This document shows positions 1 to 5,282 of a stretch of DNA of 5,547 bases, piece after piece. Each line of letters begins with the position of its first letter. The stretch's first letter is position 1. Both the position numbers and the translations under genes were made by a program. The notes under the pieces were generated by a model that saw only the letters and a program-made list of their open reading frames with translations, did not search any database and had not been told where the DNA came from. Location of the stretch: positions 1 to 5,547 of the forward strand of contig JAJBSY010000301.1 of assembly GCA_020861205.1 (NCBI GenBank). Direction: 5' to 3'. This stretch comes from Deltaproteobacteria bacterium. GTDB lineage: Bacteria; Desulfobacterota; Desulfovibrionia; Desulfovibrionales; Desulfovibrionaceae.

Positions 1-323
1 GGGAAGGGAACCGGGCCGGGCTTGGGCGGACGGGCGGCTTCGTCCGATTTGTCACCGATCGCGCCCGGCCCGGAGTAAGTTTCCCCGGGTTCGCCGATCA
101 CGCAGAGCAGCCCCTGCACCGGAACCTCGTCGCCCTCCTTGGCGAGGATGGCGAGCACCACGCCCGCCGTCTCGCTTTCCACGGTACTGGAGAGTTTGTC
201 CGTTTCTATGGCGACCAGGGCGTCGCCAACGGCGACGGTATCGCCTTCCTTGACGGCCCAGGATCCGATCGTGCCTTCCGTCATGGTCAACCCCAACTGG
301 GGCATGGTGATTGCTGTAGCCAT
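1..323 (-). CDS. acoC: E2 component (lipoyl domain, N-terminal part) of a 2-oxo-acid/acetoin dehydrogenase complex, cut by the window edge
   Basis: This is the N-terminal 107 residues of a dihydrolipoamide acyltransferase, reading off the left edge. It opens with MPQLGLTMTEGTI and carries ETDKLSSTVES, the classic biotinyl/lipoyl beta-hairpin, with Lys43 as the expected lipoylated residue. The lipoyl domain covers about residues 4-78 and is followed by a Gly/Pro/Ala-rich stretch typical of the flexible linker. The peripheral-subunit-binding and catalytic domains would lie outside the window. In the complex the swinging lipoyl arm takes the acyl group from E1 and passes it to CoA in the cytoplasm. 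The ATG at 323-321 is preceded by a near-perfect AGGAGGT site, which sits beside the E1-beta stop 9 bases upstream, so the gene is part of that operon. The family call is firm. Acetoin rather than pyruvate specificity is inferred from the E1 genes. Confidence 0.9.
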   Translation of the reverse strand, partial: MATAITMPQLGLTMTEGTIGSWAVKEGDTVAVGDALVAIETDKLSSTVESETAGVVLAILAKEGDEVPVQGLLCVIGEPGETYSGPGAIGDKSDEAARPPKPGPVPF

Positions 324-332
324 GCGACCTCC

Positions 333-1316
333 TCAAGCCGGAAGATTCAGCGTTTTCTTCACCGCGGCCACGATGTCCGCAACCTGCGGGAATACCGCGT
401 CTTCCAGCGGAGGACTGAACGGCGACACCACGTTCAGGCCCGCGACGCGGGCTACCGGGGAATCCAGCTCGTCGAAAAGCTCCTCGGTGATCTCGGCGGC
501 AAGTTCCGCGCCGACGCCGCCCCGCCGGACGCCTTCCTCCACGACCACGACGTTGTGCGTCTTGCAGACGGAAGCCCTGATCGCGTCCCAATCCAGGGGC
601 ACCAGGGAGCGCAGATCGACGATCTCCGCGTTTACCCCTTCCCCCGCCAGCCGCTCGGCCGCGTCCAGGGCGAAGAGAACCTGGCGGGACCAGGTCATGA
701 TGGTCACGTCCGCGCCCTCCCGCTTCACGTCCGCGAGCCCCAGCGGGATGACCCGATCGCCCTCCGGCACTTCACCCTTGGTCGCGTAGAGCAGCTTGTG
801 CTCCAGAAAAATCACCGGATCATCGTCGCGGATGGCCGCCTTGATCAGCCCCTTGGCTTCGGCCGCCGTCGAGGGGCAGACGACCTTGAGCCCGGGGATA
901 TGGGTAAACAGGGCTTCCAGGCACTGTGAATGCTGGCCCGCGTTGCGGCGCCCGGCGCCCATGGGAGCGCGGATAACCATGGGAACGCTCACCTGGCCGC
1001 CCGTCATGTAGCGCAGCTTGGCGGCCTGGTTCATGACCGGGTCCAGGGCGTCCCCGATAAAATCGTTGTACATCAGTTCCACGACCGGGCGGAGCCCTCG
1101 CATGGCCGCGCCCACGGCCATGCCGGTGAACCCGGATTCCGCGATGGGGGTTTCGATCACGCGGTTCGGGCCGAACTCTTCCAGAAACCCCTTGGTGATG
1201 GCGAAGGGGCTGCCCATGACGCCGAGGTCCTCGCCGATCATGACAACTTTCGGGTCACGCAACATTTCTTCCCGCATACCTTCGCGGATGGCCTGGCTTA
1301 CGCTGATCCTGCTCAT
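333..1316 (-). CDS. acoB: Acetoin/pyruvate dehydrogenase E1 component, beta subunit
   Basis: The gene encodes 327 residues, the usual length for the beta subunit of an alpha2beta2 thiamine-diphosphate E1 enzyme. The N-terminal transketolase-type pyrimidine-binding domain spans about residues 4-180. It includes GEDLGVMGSPF near residue 28 and IETPIAESGFTGMAVGAA around 54-71. Glu60 is the expected glutamate contacting the cofactor aminopyrimidine, and His129 in GQHSQ is the likely active-site histidine. The transketolase C-terminal domain follows (about 200-320, with VDLRSLVPLD and VVVEEGVRRGG). Together with the alpha subunit it decarboxylates or cleaves the substrate and reductively acylates the E2 lipoyl group. 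Its ATG overlaps the E1-alpha TGA by 4 nt (ATGA), suggesting translational coupling, and an AAAGGAG site lies inside the upstream gene. Pyruvate or branched-chain E1-beta is the alternative, but the pairing with the AcoA-like alpha subunit favours acetoin. Confidence 0.92.
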   Translation of the reverse strand: MSRISVSQAIREGMREEMLRDPKVVMIGEDLGVMGSPFAITKGFLEEFGPNRVIETPIAESGFTGMAVGAAMRGLRPVVELMYNDFIGDALDPVMNQAAKLRYMTGGQVSVPMVIRAPMGAGRRNAGQHSQCLEALFTHIPGLKVVCPSTAAEAKGLIKAAIRDDDPVIFLEHKLLYATKGEVPEGDRVIPLGLADVKREGADVTIMTWSRQVLFALDAAERLAGEGVNAEIVDLRSLVPLDWDAIRASVCKTHNVVVVEEGVRRGGVGAELAAEITEELFDELDSPVARVAGLNVVSPFSPPLEDAVFPQVADIVAAVKKTLNLPA

Positions 1317-2305
1317 CGCGCCACGCTCCTTTCATTGTCGGTGGTGTAGACGTCGGTGACGGCCATGGCCGCGTCCGGGTACGGAGACGACTGGGAAAAC
1401 TCGAAGGCCGCTTCGATCTCCGCCGCCATGGCGTCCTCGATGCCCTGCAATTCCTCGGGCGTGAACCCGTTTTGCAGCAGATAGCCGCCGAAACGCTTGA
1501 TGCCGTCCCGCTTCAGGGCTTCCGCCATATACGAGTCGGGACGGTAGGCGGCCGGGTCGCCGCAATAATGGCCCTGGTGGCGGTACGTCATGCATTCGAT
1601 AAGGGAGGGACCCTTGCCCTTGCGGGCGCGCGCCACCGCTTCCTTGACCGCTTCGTAGACGGCCAAAACGTCGCAGCCGTCCACGGTCTTGCCCGGGATG
1701 TCGTAGGCCTTGGCCCGGACCGCGATGGTATCCGTATTGGTGACGGTATGGATATTCACGGAAACCGCGTATTGGTTGTTTTCGCACAGGTAGACCACGG
1801 GCAGGTCCCAGGCGGCGGCCATGTTCAGGCTTTCGTGGAAGGTGCCGTGGTTGGAGGCTCCGTCGCCGAAAAAGCAGAGGGTCACCTCGTCCGTGCCGAG
1901 CGTTTTGGAGGCCAGGGCCGAACCCGTGGCAATGGGAATGCCCGCGCCCACGATGCCGTTGGCCCCCAGAATGCCGAGGGAAACGTCCGCGATATGCATG
2001 GAGCCGCCCTTGCCGCCGCAATATCCCGTGGCCTTGCCGAACAGCTCGGCCATGGCGCGGTCCGTTCGCGCCCCCTTGCCGATGCAGTGCCCGTGACCCC
2101 GGTGGGTGGAGGTAATGAAGTCGCGTTTTTCCAAGGCTTTGGTCGCCCCGATCACCGTCGCTTCCTGGCCGATGCAAAGATGGATGTTTCCGGCGCACAA
2201 CCCCTTGGTAAAGGCGTCCGCCGCCTTCTGCTCAAACTTTCGGACCCGCCACATACCCTCGTACATGGCTTGCAGCAATTCCCTGGAATATGGTTTCCTG
2301 CTCAC
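1313..2305 (-). CDS. acoA: Acetoin dehydrogenase-like E1 component, alpha subunit (thiamine-diphosphate dependent)
   Basis: The 330-residue product is a dehydrogenase E1-component alpha subunit. The thiamine-diphosphate motif runs from GDG (residues 147-149) to NN (176-177), with the intervening GASNHGTFHESLN segment. Other family signatures are THRGHGHCIGKG (67-78), GGKGGSMH (98-104), LGANGIVGAGIP (113-124) and ECMTYRHQGHYCGDP (237-251). The THRGHGH, GKGGSMHIAD and CFFGDGA blocks match remembered acetoin dehydrogenase AcoA proteins better than classical pyruvate E1-alpha. I start the gene at GTG 2305-2303, because an AAGGAGGT ribosome binding site sits 5 nt upstream and the residues just upstream do not look family-like. 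The frame stays open to another GTG at 2353, which overlaps a likely -10 element. The TGA overlaps the ATG of E1-beta. Substrate (acetoin, pyruvate or another 2-oxo compound) is inferred from family resemblance only. Confidence 0.9.
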   Translation of the reverse strand: MSRKPYSRELLQAMYEGMWRVRKFEQKAADAFTKGLCAGNIHLCIGQEATVIGATKALEKRDFITSTHRGHGHCIGKGARTDRAMAELFGKATGYCGGKGGSMHIADVSLGILGANGIVGAGIPIATGSALASKTLGTDEVTLCFFGDGASNHGTFHESLNMAAAWDLPVVYLCENNQYAVSVNIHTVTNTDTIAVRAKAYDIPGKTVDGCDVLAVYEAVKEAVARARKGKGPSLIECMTYRHQGHYCGDPAAYRPDSYMAEALKRDGIKRFGGYLLQNGFTPEELQGIEDAMAAEIEAAFEFSQSSPYPDAAMAVTDVYTTDNERSVAR

Positions 2306-2310
2306 GGGCA

Positions 2311-2318
2311 ACCTCCTT
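2311..2318 (-). promoter_or_regulatory. Ribosome binding site that decides the E1-alpha start
   Basis: On the minus strand AAGGAGGT sits 5 nt before GTG 2305-2303, an almost perfect anti-16S match at good spacing. The more upstream in-frame GTG at 2353 lacks a comparable site. Confidence 0.8.
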
Positions 2319-2343
2319 GCGGCCTGCGTTTCTTCGCGGGTTT

Positions 2344-2372
2344 TGTATACCACGGTCCGCGCCGCCCGGCCA
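2344..2372 (-). promoter_or_regulatory. Candidate extended -10 promoter for the E1-alpha/E1-beta/E2 operon
   Basis: The minus strand reads TGG-TATACA (2352 to 2344), an extended -10 element. It has only a weak -35 match (TGGCCG, 2372-2367) at 17-bp spacing. Transcription would begin near 2337, leaving a leader of about 30 nt that contains the ribosome binding site. No -24/-12 sigma-54 promoter with correct GG-N10-GC spacing was found, although acetoin operons often use one. The call rests on consensus matching only. Confidence 0.4.
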
Positions 2373-2385
2373 TACGGGAAATGGA

Positions 2386-2486
2386 CCGGTCGCGCCCTAA
2401 TTTGCTTGACGCTTCGCAGGCCCGTTTCGCGTGAAGCGCATGGAGCTTGCTACGCTTCGCGCCGCACGGAACTCGCTTTCCTTGCC
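2386..2486 (+). repeat. Dispersed intergenic repeat, copy A
   Basis: This 101-bp stretch aligns along its whole length with 5059-5162 in the same orientation. The best block is TTTGCTTGA, then CTTCGC, AGGCCCG, CGCG and GAAGC (2401-2437), with about 33 of 40 positions shared. Weaker flanking matches start at CCGGT and end with GGAAC and a CT-rich tail. Inside, 2429-2438 can pair with 2453-2462 (10 bp including one G-U, 14-nt loop). The same GAAGC arm could alternatively pair with GCTTCGC at 2411-2417. The copy lies between the upstream terminator and the E1-alpha promoter. Function is unknown. Confidence 0.7.
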
Positions 2487-2546
2487 TGAAGACGATCGAG
2501 GCGCTGCCGACGAGACGCGATACATACCCAAAACGGCTGGAAAGAC

Positions 2547-2572
2547 GAAGGCCCCGCCGGAGCGGGGCCTTC
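2547..2572 (-). terminator. Hairpin terminator after the aldehyde dehydrogenase gene
   Basis: A perfect 10-bp GC-rich stem (GAAGGCCCCG with CGGGGCCTTC) encloses a 6-nt loop, 40 nt past the TAA stop. On the minus strand it is followed by GTCTTTCC, a modest U-rich run, whereas the plus side has none. It therefore most likely terminates the aldehyde dehydrogenase transcript and separates it from the E1-alpha operon. Confidence 0.75.
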
Positions 2573-2593
2573 AGGCATACCGCCCAAAGCGGC

Positions 2594-2630
2594 ATCAACC
2601 GGTACCGGGAAATTAGAGATCCCGGTTGAT
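2594..2630. repeat. Inverted repeat spanning the aldehyde dehydrogenase stop codon, two alternative pairings
   Basis: ATCAACCGG (2594-2602) is complementary to CCGGTTGAT (2622-2630). A nested ACCGGGA (2604-2610) is complementary to TCCCGGT (2620-2626). The two pairings share bases and exclude each other, and the stop codon (2613-2615) lies in the loop. It may protect the mRNA 3' end or help termination together with the stronger hairpin just downstream, but it could also be coincidence in GC-rich DNA. Confidence 0.45.
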
Positions 2631-4133
2631 GGTCCCTTCCCAGGTGCTGACGCGCGCCTGTTCGGATTCGTCCGGGGAAACCCACTTGGTGGTCACGGTC
2701 TTGGTCTGGGTGTAGAATTTCAGCCCGTCGCGGCCGAGGCAGTGCAGGTCGCCGAAGAAGGACCGCTTGTGGCCGGAGAACGGGAAGAACGCCAGCGGCA
2801 CCGGGATGCCCACGTTCACGCCCACCATGCCGCCGTCCGTGCGGCGGGCGAACTCCCGGGCATAGTGGCCGGAGGAGGTGAAGATGGAAGAACCGTTGGC
2901 AAAGGGGTTCGCGTTCATGATGGCGAGGCCGTCCTCAAACCCCTTGCACCGCTTCACGCACAGCACGGGGCCGAAGACTTCCTGCGTGCCGACGGTCATG
3001 GCCTCGGTCACGTTGTCCAGGATGGTCGGGCCGACATAGTAGCCGTTCTCAAAGCCCTTGGGCTTGCAGCCGCGTCCGTCCAGGACCAGGGTCGCGCCCT
3101 CTTCAACGCCCTTGGTGATCCAGTTCTCCACGAATTCCTTGTGGGAGGCGCTGATAACCGGGCCGAGCTGGTTGGCCGGGTCATAGGCCGGGCCGATCGT
3201 CAGTTCCATGGACAACTTCTTCATGACCTTCACGAATTCGTCGGCGATGGAATCCTGCACCACGGCCACGGGGAGGGCCATGCAACGTTGGCCGGCGCAG
3301 CCGTAAGCGGAATTTATGATGCGGCGGGCGGTCCACTCGATGGGGGCGTCTTCCAGAACCAGGGCGTGGTTCTTGGCTTCGGTCAGGCACTGCACGCGCT
3401 TGCCGTTCGCGGCGGCTGTAGAATAGATCTTCAGCCCGACGGAAGTGGACCCCACGAAACTCACGCCCTTGATATCCGGATGCGTGATCAGCTCGGTCAC
3501 TTCGTCGCGGCTGCAGGTGACGAGGTTCACCACGCCCTTGGGCAGGCCGGCTTCATACAGAAGCTCCAGGAGGCGCATACCGGTCTGGGGCACCATGGAG
3601 GCGGCTTTGAGAACCATGCAGTTCCCGGCGGTGATGCACAGCGGGACAAACCAGCCGAAGGGGATCATGGCCGGGAAGTTGTACGGGGCGATGCCCACGA
3701 ACACGCCCACGGCTTCACGGTAGAGGATGATGTCGTGGCCGCGCGTGGCGTCCATCATGGAATGCCCCTGGATTTCCAGCGGCGCGCCGACGGCGACTTC
3801 GCAGGCTTCCACAACCTTGAAGACGTCGCCCTTGGCTTCTTCCAGGGCCTTGCCCATTTCGGTCGCCAGGATCAGGGAAATTTCGTCAAAATGCTGGTTG
3901 ACGAGTTCGCGGAATTTGAAAATGACCTGGGTACGCAACGCAACCGGGGTCGCGGACCAGGCCGGGAACGCGGCCTTCGCGGCCGCCACGGCGGCATTGA
4001 CTTCCTCTCTGGAGCAAACCGGGGCCTGGGCGATCTGCTCGCCGGTGCTGGGGTTCATGACGGCCGTGAATTTGCCGGAGGAGGATTCCCTCCACTCGCC
4101 GTTTACGCAATACTTGAGGGTTTTGATGGCCAT
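2613..4133 (-). CDS. mmsA: CoA-acylating aldehyde dehydrogenase, methylmalonate-semialdehyde dehydrogenase (MmsA/IolA) family
   Basis: The 506-residue product has the length and signatures of CoA-acylating methylmalonate-semialdehyde dehydrogenase. The family oxidises a semialdehyde with NAD and transfers the product to CoA in the cytoplasm. Visible features are GIAPYNFPAMIPFGWF (148-162), catalytic Cys284 in AGQRCMA, the family Asn255 in AKNHA in place of the usual ALDH glutamate, and Glu385 in TQEVFGPVL. The C-terminal blocks are PVPLAFFPFSGHKRSFFGDLH (445-464) and FYTQTKTVT. Compared with the remembered Bacillus IolA, Arg283 is kept, but the position of its Arg107 is Lys107 here, which may shift substrate choice. 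I start at ATG 4133, with AAGGAG 5 nt upstream. The frame extends to 4229, but the ATG there has no ribosome binding site and lies at the presumed transcript start. The gene sits between GNAT and the acetoin-dehydrogenase-like operon. Likely substrates are a semialdehyde or, by context, acetaldehyde. Confidence 0.9.
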   Translation of the reverse strand: MAIKTLKYCVNGEWRESSSGKFTAVMNPSTGEQIAQAPVCSREEVNAAVAAAKAAFPAWSATPVALRTQVIFKFRELVNQHFDEISLILATEMGKALEEAKGDVFKVVEACEVAVGAPLEIQGHSMMDATRGHDIILYREAVGVFVGIAPYNFPAMIPFGWFVPLCITAGNCMVLKAASMVPQTGMRLLELLYEAGLPKGVVNLVTCSRDEVTELITHPDIKGVSFVGSTSVGLKIYSTAAANGKRVQCLTEAKNHALVLEDAPIEWTARRIINSAYGCAGQRCMALPVAVVQDSIADEFVKVMKKLSMELTIGPAYDPANQLGPVISASHKEFVENWITKGVEEGATLVLDGRGCKPKGFENGYYVGPTILDNVTEAMTVGTQEVFGPVLCVKRCKGFEDGLAIMNANPFANGSSIFTSSGHYAREFARRTDGGMVGVNVGIPVPLAFFPFSGHKRSFFGDLHCLGRDGLKFYTQTKTVTTKWVSPDESEQARVSTWEGTINRDL

Positions 4134-4169
4134 TGGGGCTCCTTGGGAAGAAGTTGGGCATACGATGAA

Positions 4170-4184
4170 ACGGGACGCTCCCGT
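4170..4184 (-). promoter_or_regulatory. Leader hairpin upstream of the aldehyde dehydrogenase start
   Basis: ACGGGA-CGC-TCCCGT forms a perfect 6-bp stem with a 3-nt loop, followed on the minus strand by TTTC. It lies about 37 nt before the ATG, inside the predicted leader. It could be an attenuator or a stability element. No gene-specific sensor is recognisable. Confidence 0.4.
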
Positions 4185-4198
4185 GGTAAGCGGATCGA

Positions 4199-4227
4199 TT
4201 GCGGACAAGGGCCGCAAGGCTCGCGGC
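4199..4227 (-). promoter_or_regulatory. Two mutually exclusive hairpins in the aldehyde dehydrogenase leader
   Basis: TTGCGG (4199-4204) pairs with CCGCAA (4212-4217). Alternatively GCCGC (4211-4215) pairs with GCGGC (4223-4227). The two stems share bases 4212-4215, so only one can form. Alternative pairing of this type is typical of attenuators, but no matching riboswitch class or leader peptide with its own ribosome binding site is visible. Confidence 0.35.
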
Positions 4228-4240
4228 ATATGACCCGAAC

Positions 4241-4267
4241 ACTATAACAGGGGAATATTCCAGGCAA
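4241..4267 (-). promoter_or_regulatory. Candidate promoter for the aldehyde dehydrogenase gene with a palindrome in the spacer
   Basis: The minus strand shows TGT-TATAGT (4249 to 4241), a good extended -10 element. TTGCCT (4267-4262) serves as a possible -35 at a short 15-bp spacing. The spacer contains the perfect 10-bp palindrome GGAATATTCC (4252-4261), a plausible repressor site. Transcription would begin near 4234, giving a leader of about 100 nt. Confidence 0.45.
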
Positions 4268-4326
4268 GCGGGATTTGAGCTTTAACGGAAGCCGGCCGGA
4301 AACCTCCGGTAGGAGACGGAATCTCA

Positions 4327-4379
4327 GAGCCGAGGCAACCCTTCGACCCGCGTCTTCACGCCCGTGGACGCGGCTCGGC
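4327..4379 (-). terminator. GC-rich stem structure after the GNAT gene, possible terminator
   Basis: CGCGTC (4349-4354) pairs with GACGCG (4367-4372), with CAC/GTG extending the stem inward. An outer GAGCC (4327-4331) can pair with GGCTC (4372-4376). The structure begins about 10 nt beyond the GNAT stop codon. There is no clear U-run on the minus side (TGAGATTCC follows), so intrinsic termination would be weak. Confidence 0.35.
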
Positions 4380-4385
4380 GGCGGT

Positions 4386-4964
4386 TCAGGAAAGAGTCCC
4401 CCCGTGGCGGGCCAGCCACGCCTCCCGCTTCAGGCTGTAAAGACAGTGCGGCCGGTGCGGATGCCCTTCGGGCAGGAGCAAGAGGTCGAAGGTTTCCGGC
4501 TCGCGCCGCATCCCGAGGCGTTCCATGACCGCGAAGGACCGGGTATTGCCGAGGGCGGTGAAGGAGACTATTTCCGGCAGGTTCGCTTCCAAAAACCCGA
4601 AGCGGAGAATTTCCCGCGCCGCTTCGGTGGCGTAGCCCCTGCCCCAGGCCGACGGTTCCAGCCGCCAGCCGATTTCGACGCAGGCCCGTCCGACCCCGAA
4701 CTCCGGCCCCGGTTCGTGCATACCCGCCATGCCGATGAACCGATTGTCGCTCTTGCGCTCGATGGCCCAGAATCCCCAGCCGCGCGCTGCGAAATCGGCG
4801 CGCAGACGGTCGATGAAGGCGTCGCTGGCGGCGCGATCCCGGAAAGGCGGCAGGTATTCGCTCACGCGCGGATCCGCGCTCATCGCGAAGAACGGTTCGC
4901 GGTCATCGTCCCGCCAGGGGCGAAGCAGCAAACGGTCGGTTTCAAGCGTCACGGCGGGCGGCAT
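4386..4964 (-). CDS. GNAT-family N-acetyltransferase, RimJ/RimL-like
   Basis: The 192-residue product is a single-domain GNAT acetyltransferase of the RimJ/RimL (Acetyltransf_3) subgroup, which moves an acetyl group from acetyl-CoA to an amine. The N-terminal LETDRLLLRPWRDDD (7-21) is the typical opening of this subgroup. FWAIERK and FIGMAGMHEP form the central strands. EIGWRLEPSAWGRGYATEA (97-115) contains the acetyl-CoA pyrophosphate-binding loop, and LGNTRSFAVMERLGMRRE (138-155) is motif B, with Asn140 and Ser143. ATG 4964 has a GGAGG site 4 nt upstream. The gene is divergent from the dehydrogenase gene on the plus strand and is followed by a 252-bp gap before the aldehyde dehydrogenase. 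The target is unknown: it could be a protein N-terminus, an antibiotic or a small metabolite. No link to the neighbouring catabolic genes is evident. The family call is sure, the role is not. Confidence 0.9.
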   Translation of the reverse strand: MPPAVTLETDRLLLRPWRDDDREPFFAMSADPRVSEYLPPFRDRAASDAFIDRLRADFAARGWGFWAIERKSDNRFIGMAGMHEPGPEFGVGRACVEIGWRLEPSAWGRGYATEAAREILRFGFLEANLPEIVSFTALGNTRSFAVMERLGMRREPETFDLLLLPEGHPHRPHCLYSLKREAWLARHGGTLS

Positions 4965-5058
4965 ACGTCCTCCATAAAAATCGCGGCATCCGGTCCGGGC
5001 AAGGCGGCCCTCCTCCCCGCTACCATCCTTGCTGCGATCCTGTCCAGTCCCGCGCGTC

Positions 5059-5162
5059 CCGGTAGTGCCTCAAGTTTGCTTGATACTTCGCCAGGCCCGC
5101 CCCGCGCGAAGCCCCTGTATGGTTTGAGACGCTTCCCCAGCGCGGAACCCGCCTTCTTTCCC
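5059..5162 (+). repeat. Dispersed intergenic repeat, copy B
   Basis: This 104-bp stretch is the partner of 2386-2486, in the same orientation and at similar length. The central hairpin is kept but built from different bases. CCGCGCGAAGC (5102-5112) pairs with GCTTC (5131-5135) and, after a 4-nt bulge, with GCGCGG (5140-5145). The alternative left arm CTTCGC (5086-5091) pairs perfectly with GCGAAG (5106-5111), where copy A has a G-U pair. It lies about 95 nt upstream of the GNAT start. Confidence 0.7.
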
Positions 5163-5184
5163 GGCGACAAAGTGAGGCACGGCC

Positions 5185-5214
5185 GGCGGTTTGCGTCAGG
5201 CCGGACGCAACGCC
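5185..5214. repeat. Strong inverted repeat upstream of the short-chain dehydrogenase gene
   Basis: TTGCGTC (5191-5197) pairs with GACGCAA (5204-5210) around a 6-nt loop. After a 2-nt bulge the stem continues with GGCG (5185-5188) pairing with CGCC (5211-5214), 11 bp in all. No T-run follows on either side, so a terminator is unlikely. An operator for a dimeric regulator, upstream of the plus-strand gene starting at 5283, is plausible. Confidence 0.5.
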
Positions 5215-5282
5215 GTTTCGCTCCACATTCAAATTCTTTTGGTGTACGAAAAAGACAAACAAGACCGTCCCGAGGAGCGCGT

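Larger units (their letters stand above)
2306..2612. other. Intergenic region between E1-alpha and the aldehyde dehydrogenase gene
   Basis: I see no credible protein gene in these 307 bases. From right to left on the minus strand the region holds the end-of-gene hairpin of the aldehyde dehydrogenase (2547-2572), one copy of a 100-bp dispersed repeat (2386-2486), a candidate extended -10 promoter and the E1-alpha ribosome binding site. Short open frames here lack ribosome binding sites or overlap these elements. The terminator plus a fresh promoter suggest that the dehydrogenase-complex operon is transcribed separately from the gene upstream. Confidence 0.75.
4965..5282. other. Divergent intergenic region between the GNAT and short-chain dehydrogenase genes
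   Basis: These 318 bases carry no convincing gene. Open frames crossing it on the minus strand run antisense into the dehydrogenase start or end just inside the GNAT start. The region contains repeat copy B (5059-5162), a strong hairpin at 5185-5214, and an AT-richer stretch (5226-5266) just before the plus-strand gene, where its promoter would be expected. The best plus-strand promoter match is poor: TCCACA at 5222-5227, then 17 bp, then TACGAA at 5245-5250. Confidence 0.7.

Noticed and set aside
52..591. A 179-codon minus-strand frame across the E1-beta/E2 junction
   Set aside because: The translation is Arg/Gly-rich and out of frame with two well-supported genes (E1-beta and the lipoyl domain of E2).
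1472..2434. A 320-codon open frame on the plus strand
   Set aside because: It is antisense to E1-alpha, has no recognisable motifs and no good ribosome binding site, and runs across the promoter and repeat region.
4134..4229. In-frame upstream extension of the aldehyde dehydrogenase to ATG 4229
   Set aside because: That ATG lacks a ribosome binding site and lies at the predicted transcript start, and the extra 32 residues do not resemble the family N-terminus. ATG 4133 has AAGGAG at good spacing.
2742..4247. A 501-codon open frame on the plus strand
   Set aside because: It lies antisense to the clearly real aldehyde dehydrogenase gene. Its His/Gly/Ala-rich translation has no recognisable domain, as expected for mirror frames in GC-rich DNA.
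4280..4345. Riboswitch-like plus-strand string (GGAAGCCGG ... TCCGG ... GAGGCAACCC) resembling parts of a cobalamin element
   Set aside because: The order and the B12-box signature do not match, and no plus-strand gene follows; it would read antisense into GNAT.
5078..5095. Sigma-54-like TGGC ... AAGC on the minus strand within repeat copy B
   Set aside because: The GG-to-GC spacing is 11 rather than 10, and the TTGC part is absent; copy A does not keep the TGG.
5176..5196. Sigma-54-like GGCACG ... TTTGC upstream of the short-chain dehydrogenase
   Set aside because: The distance between GG and GC is 15 nt instead of the required 10, and it overlaps the inverted repeat.
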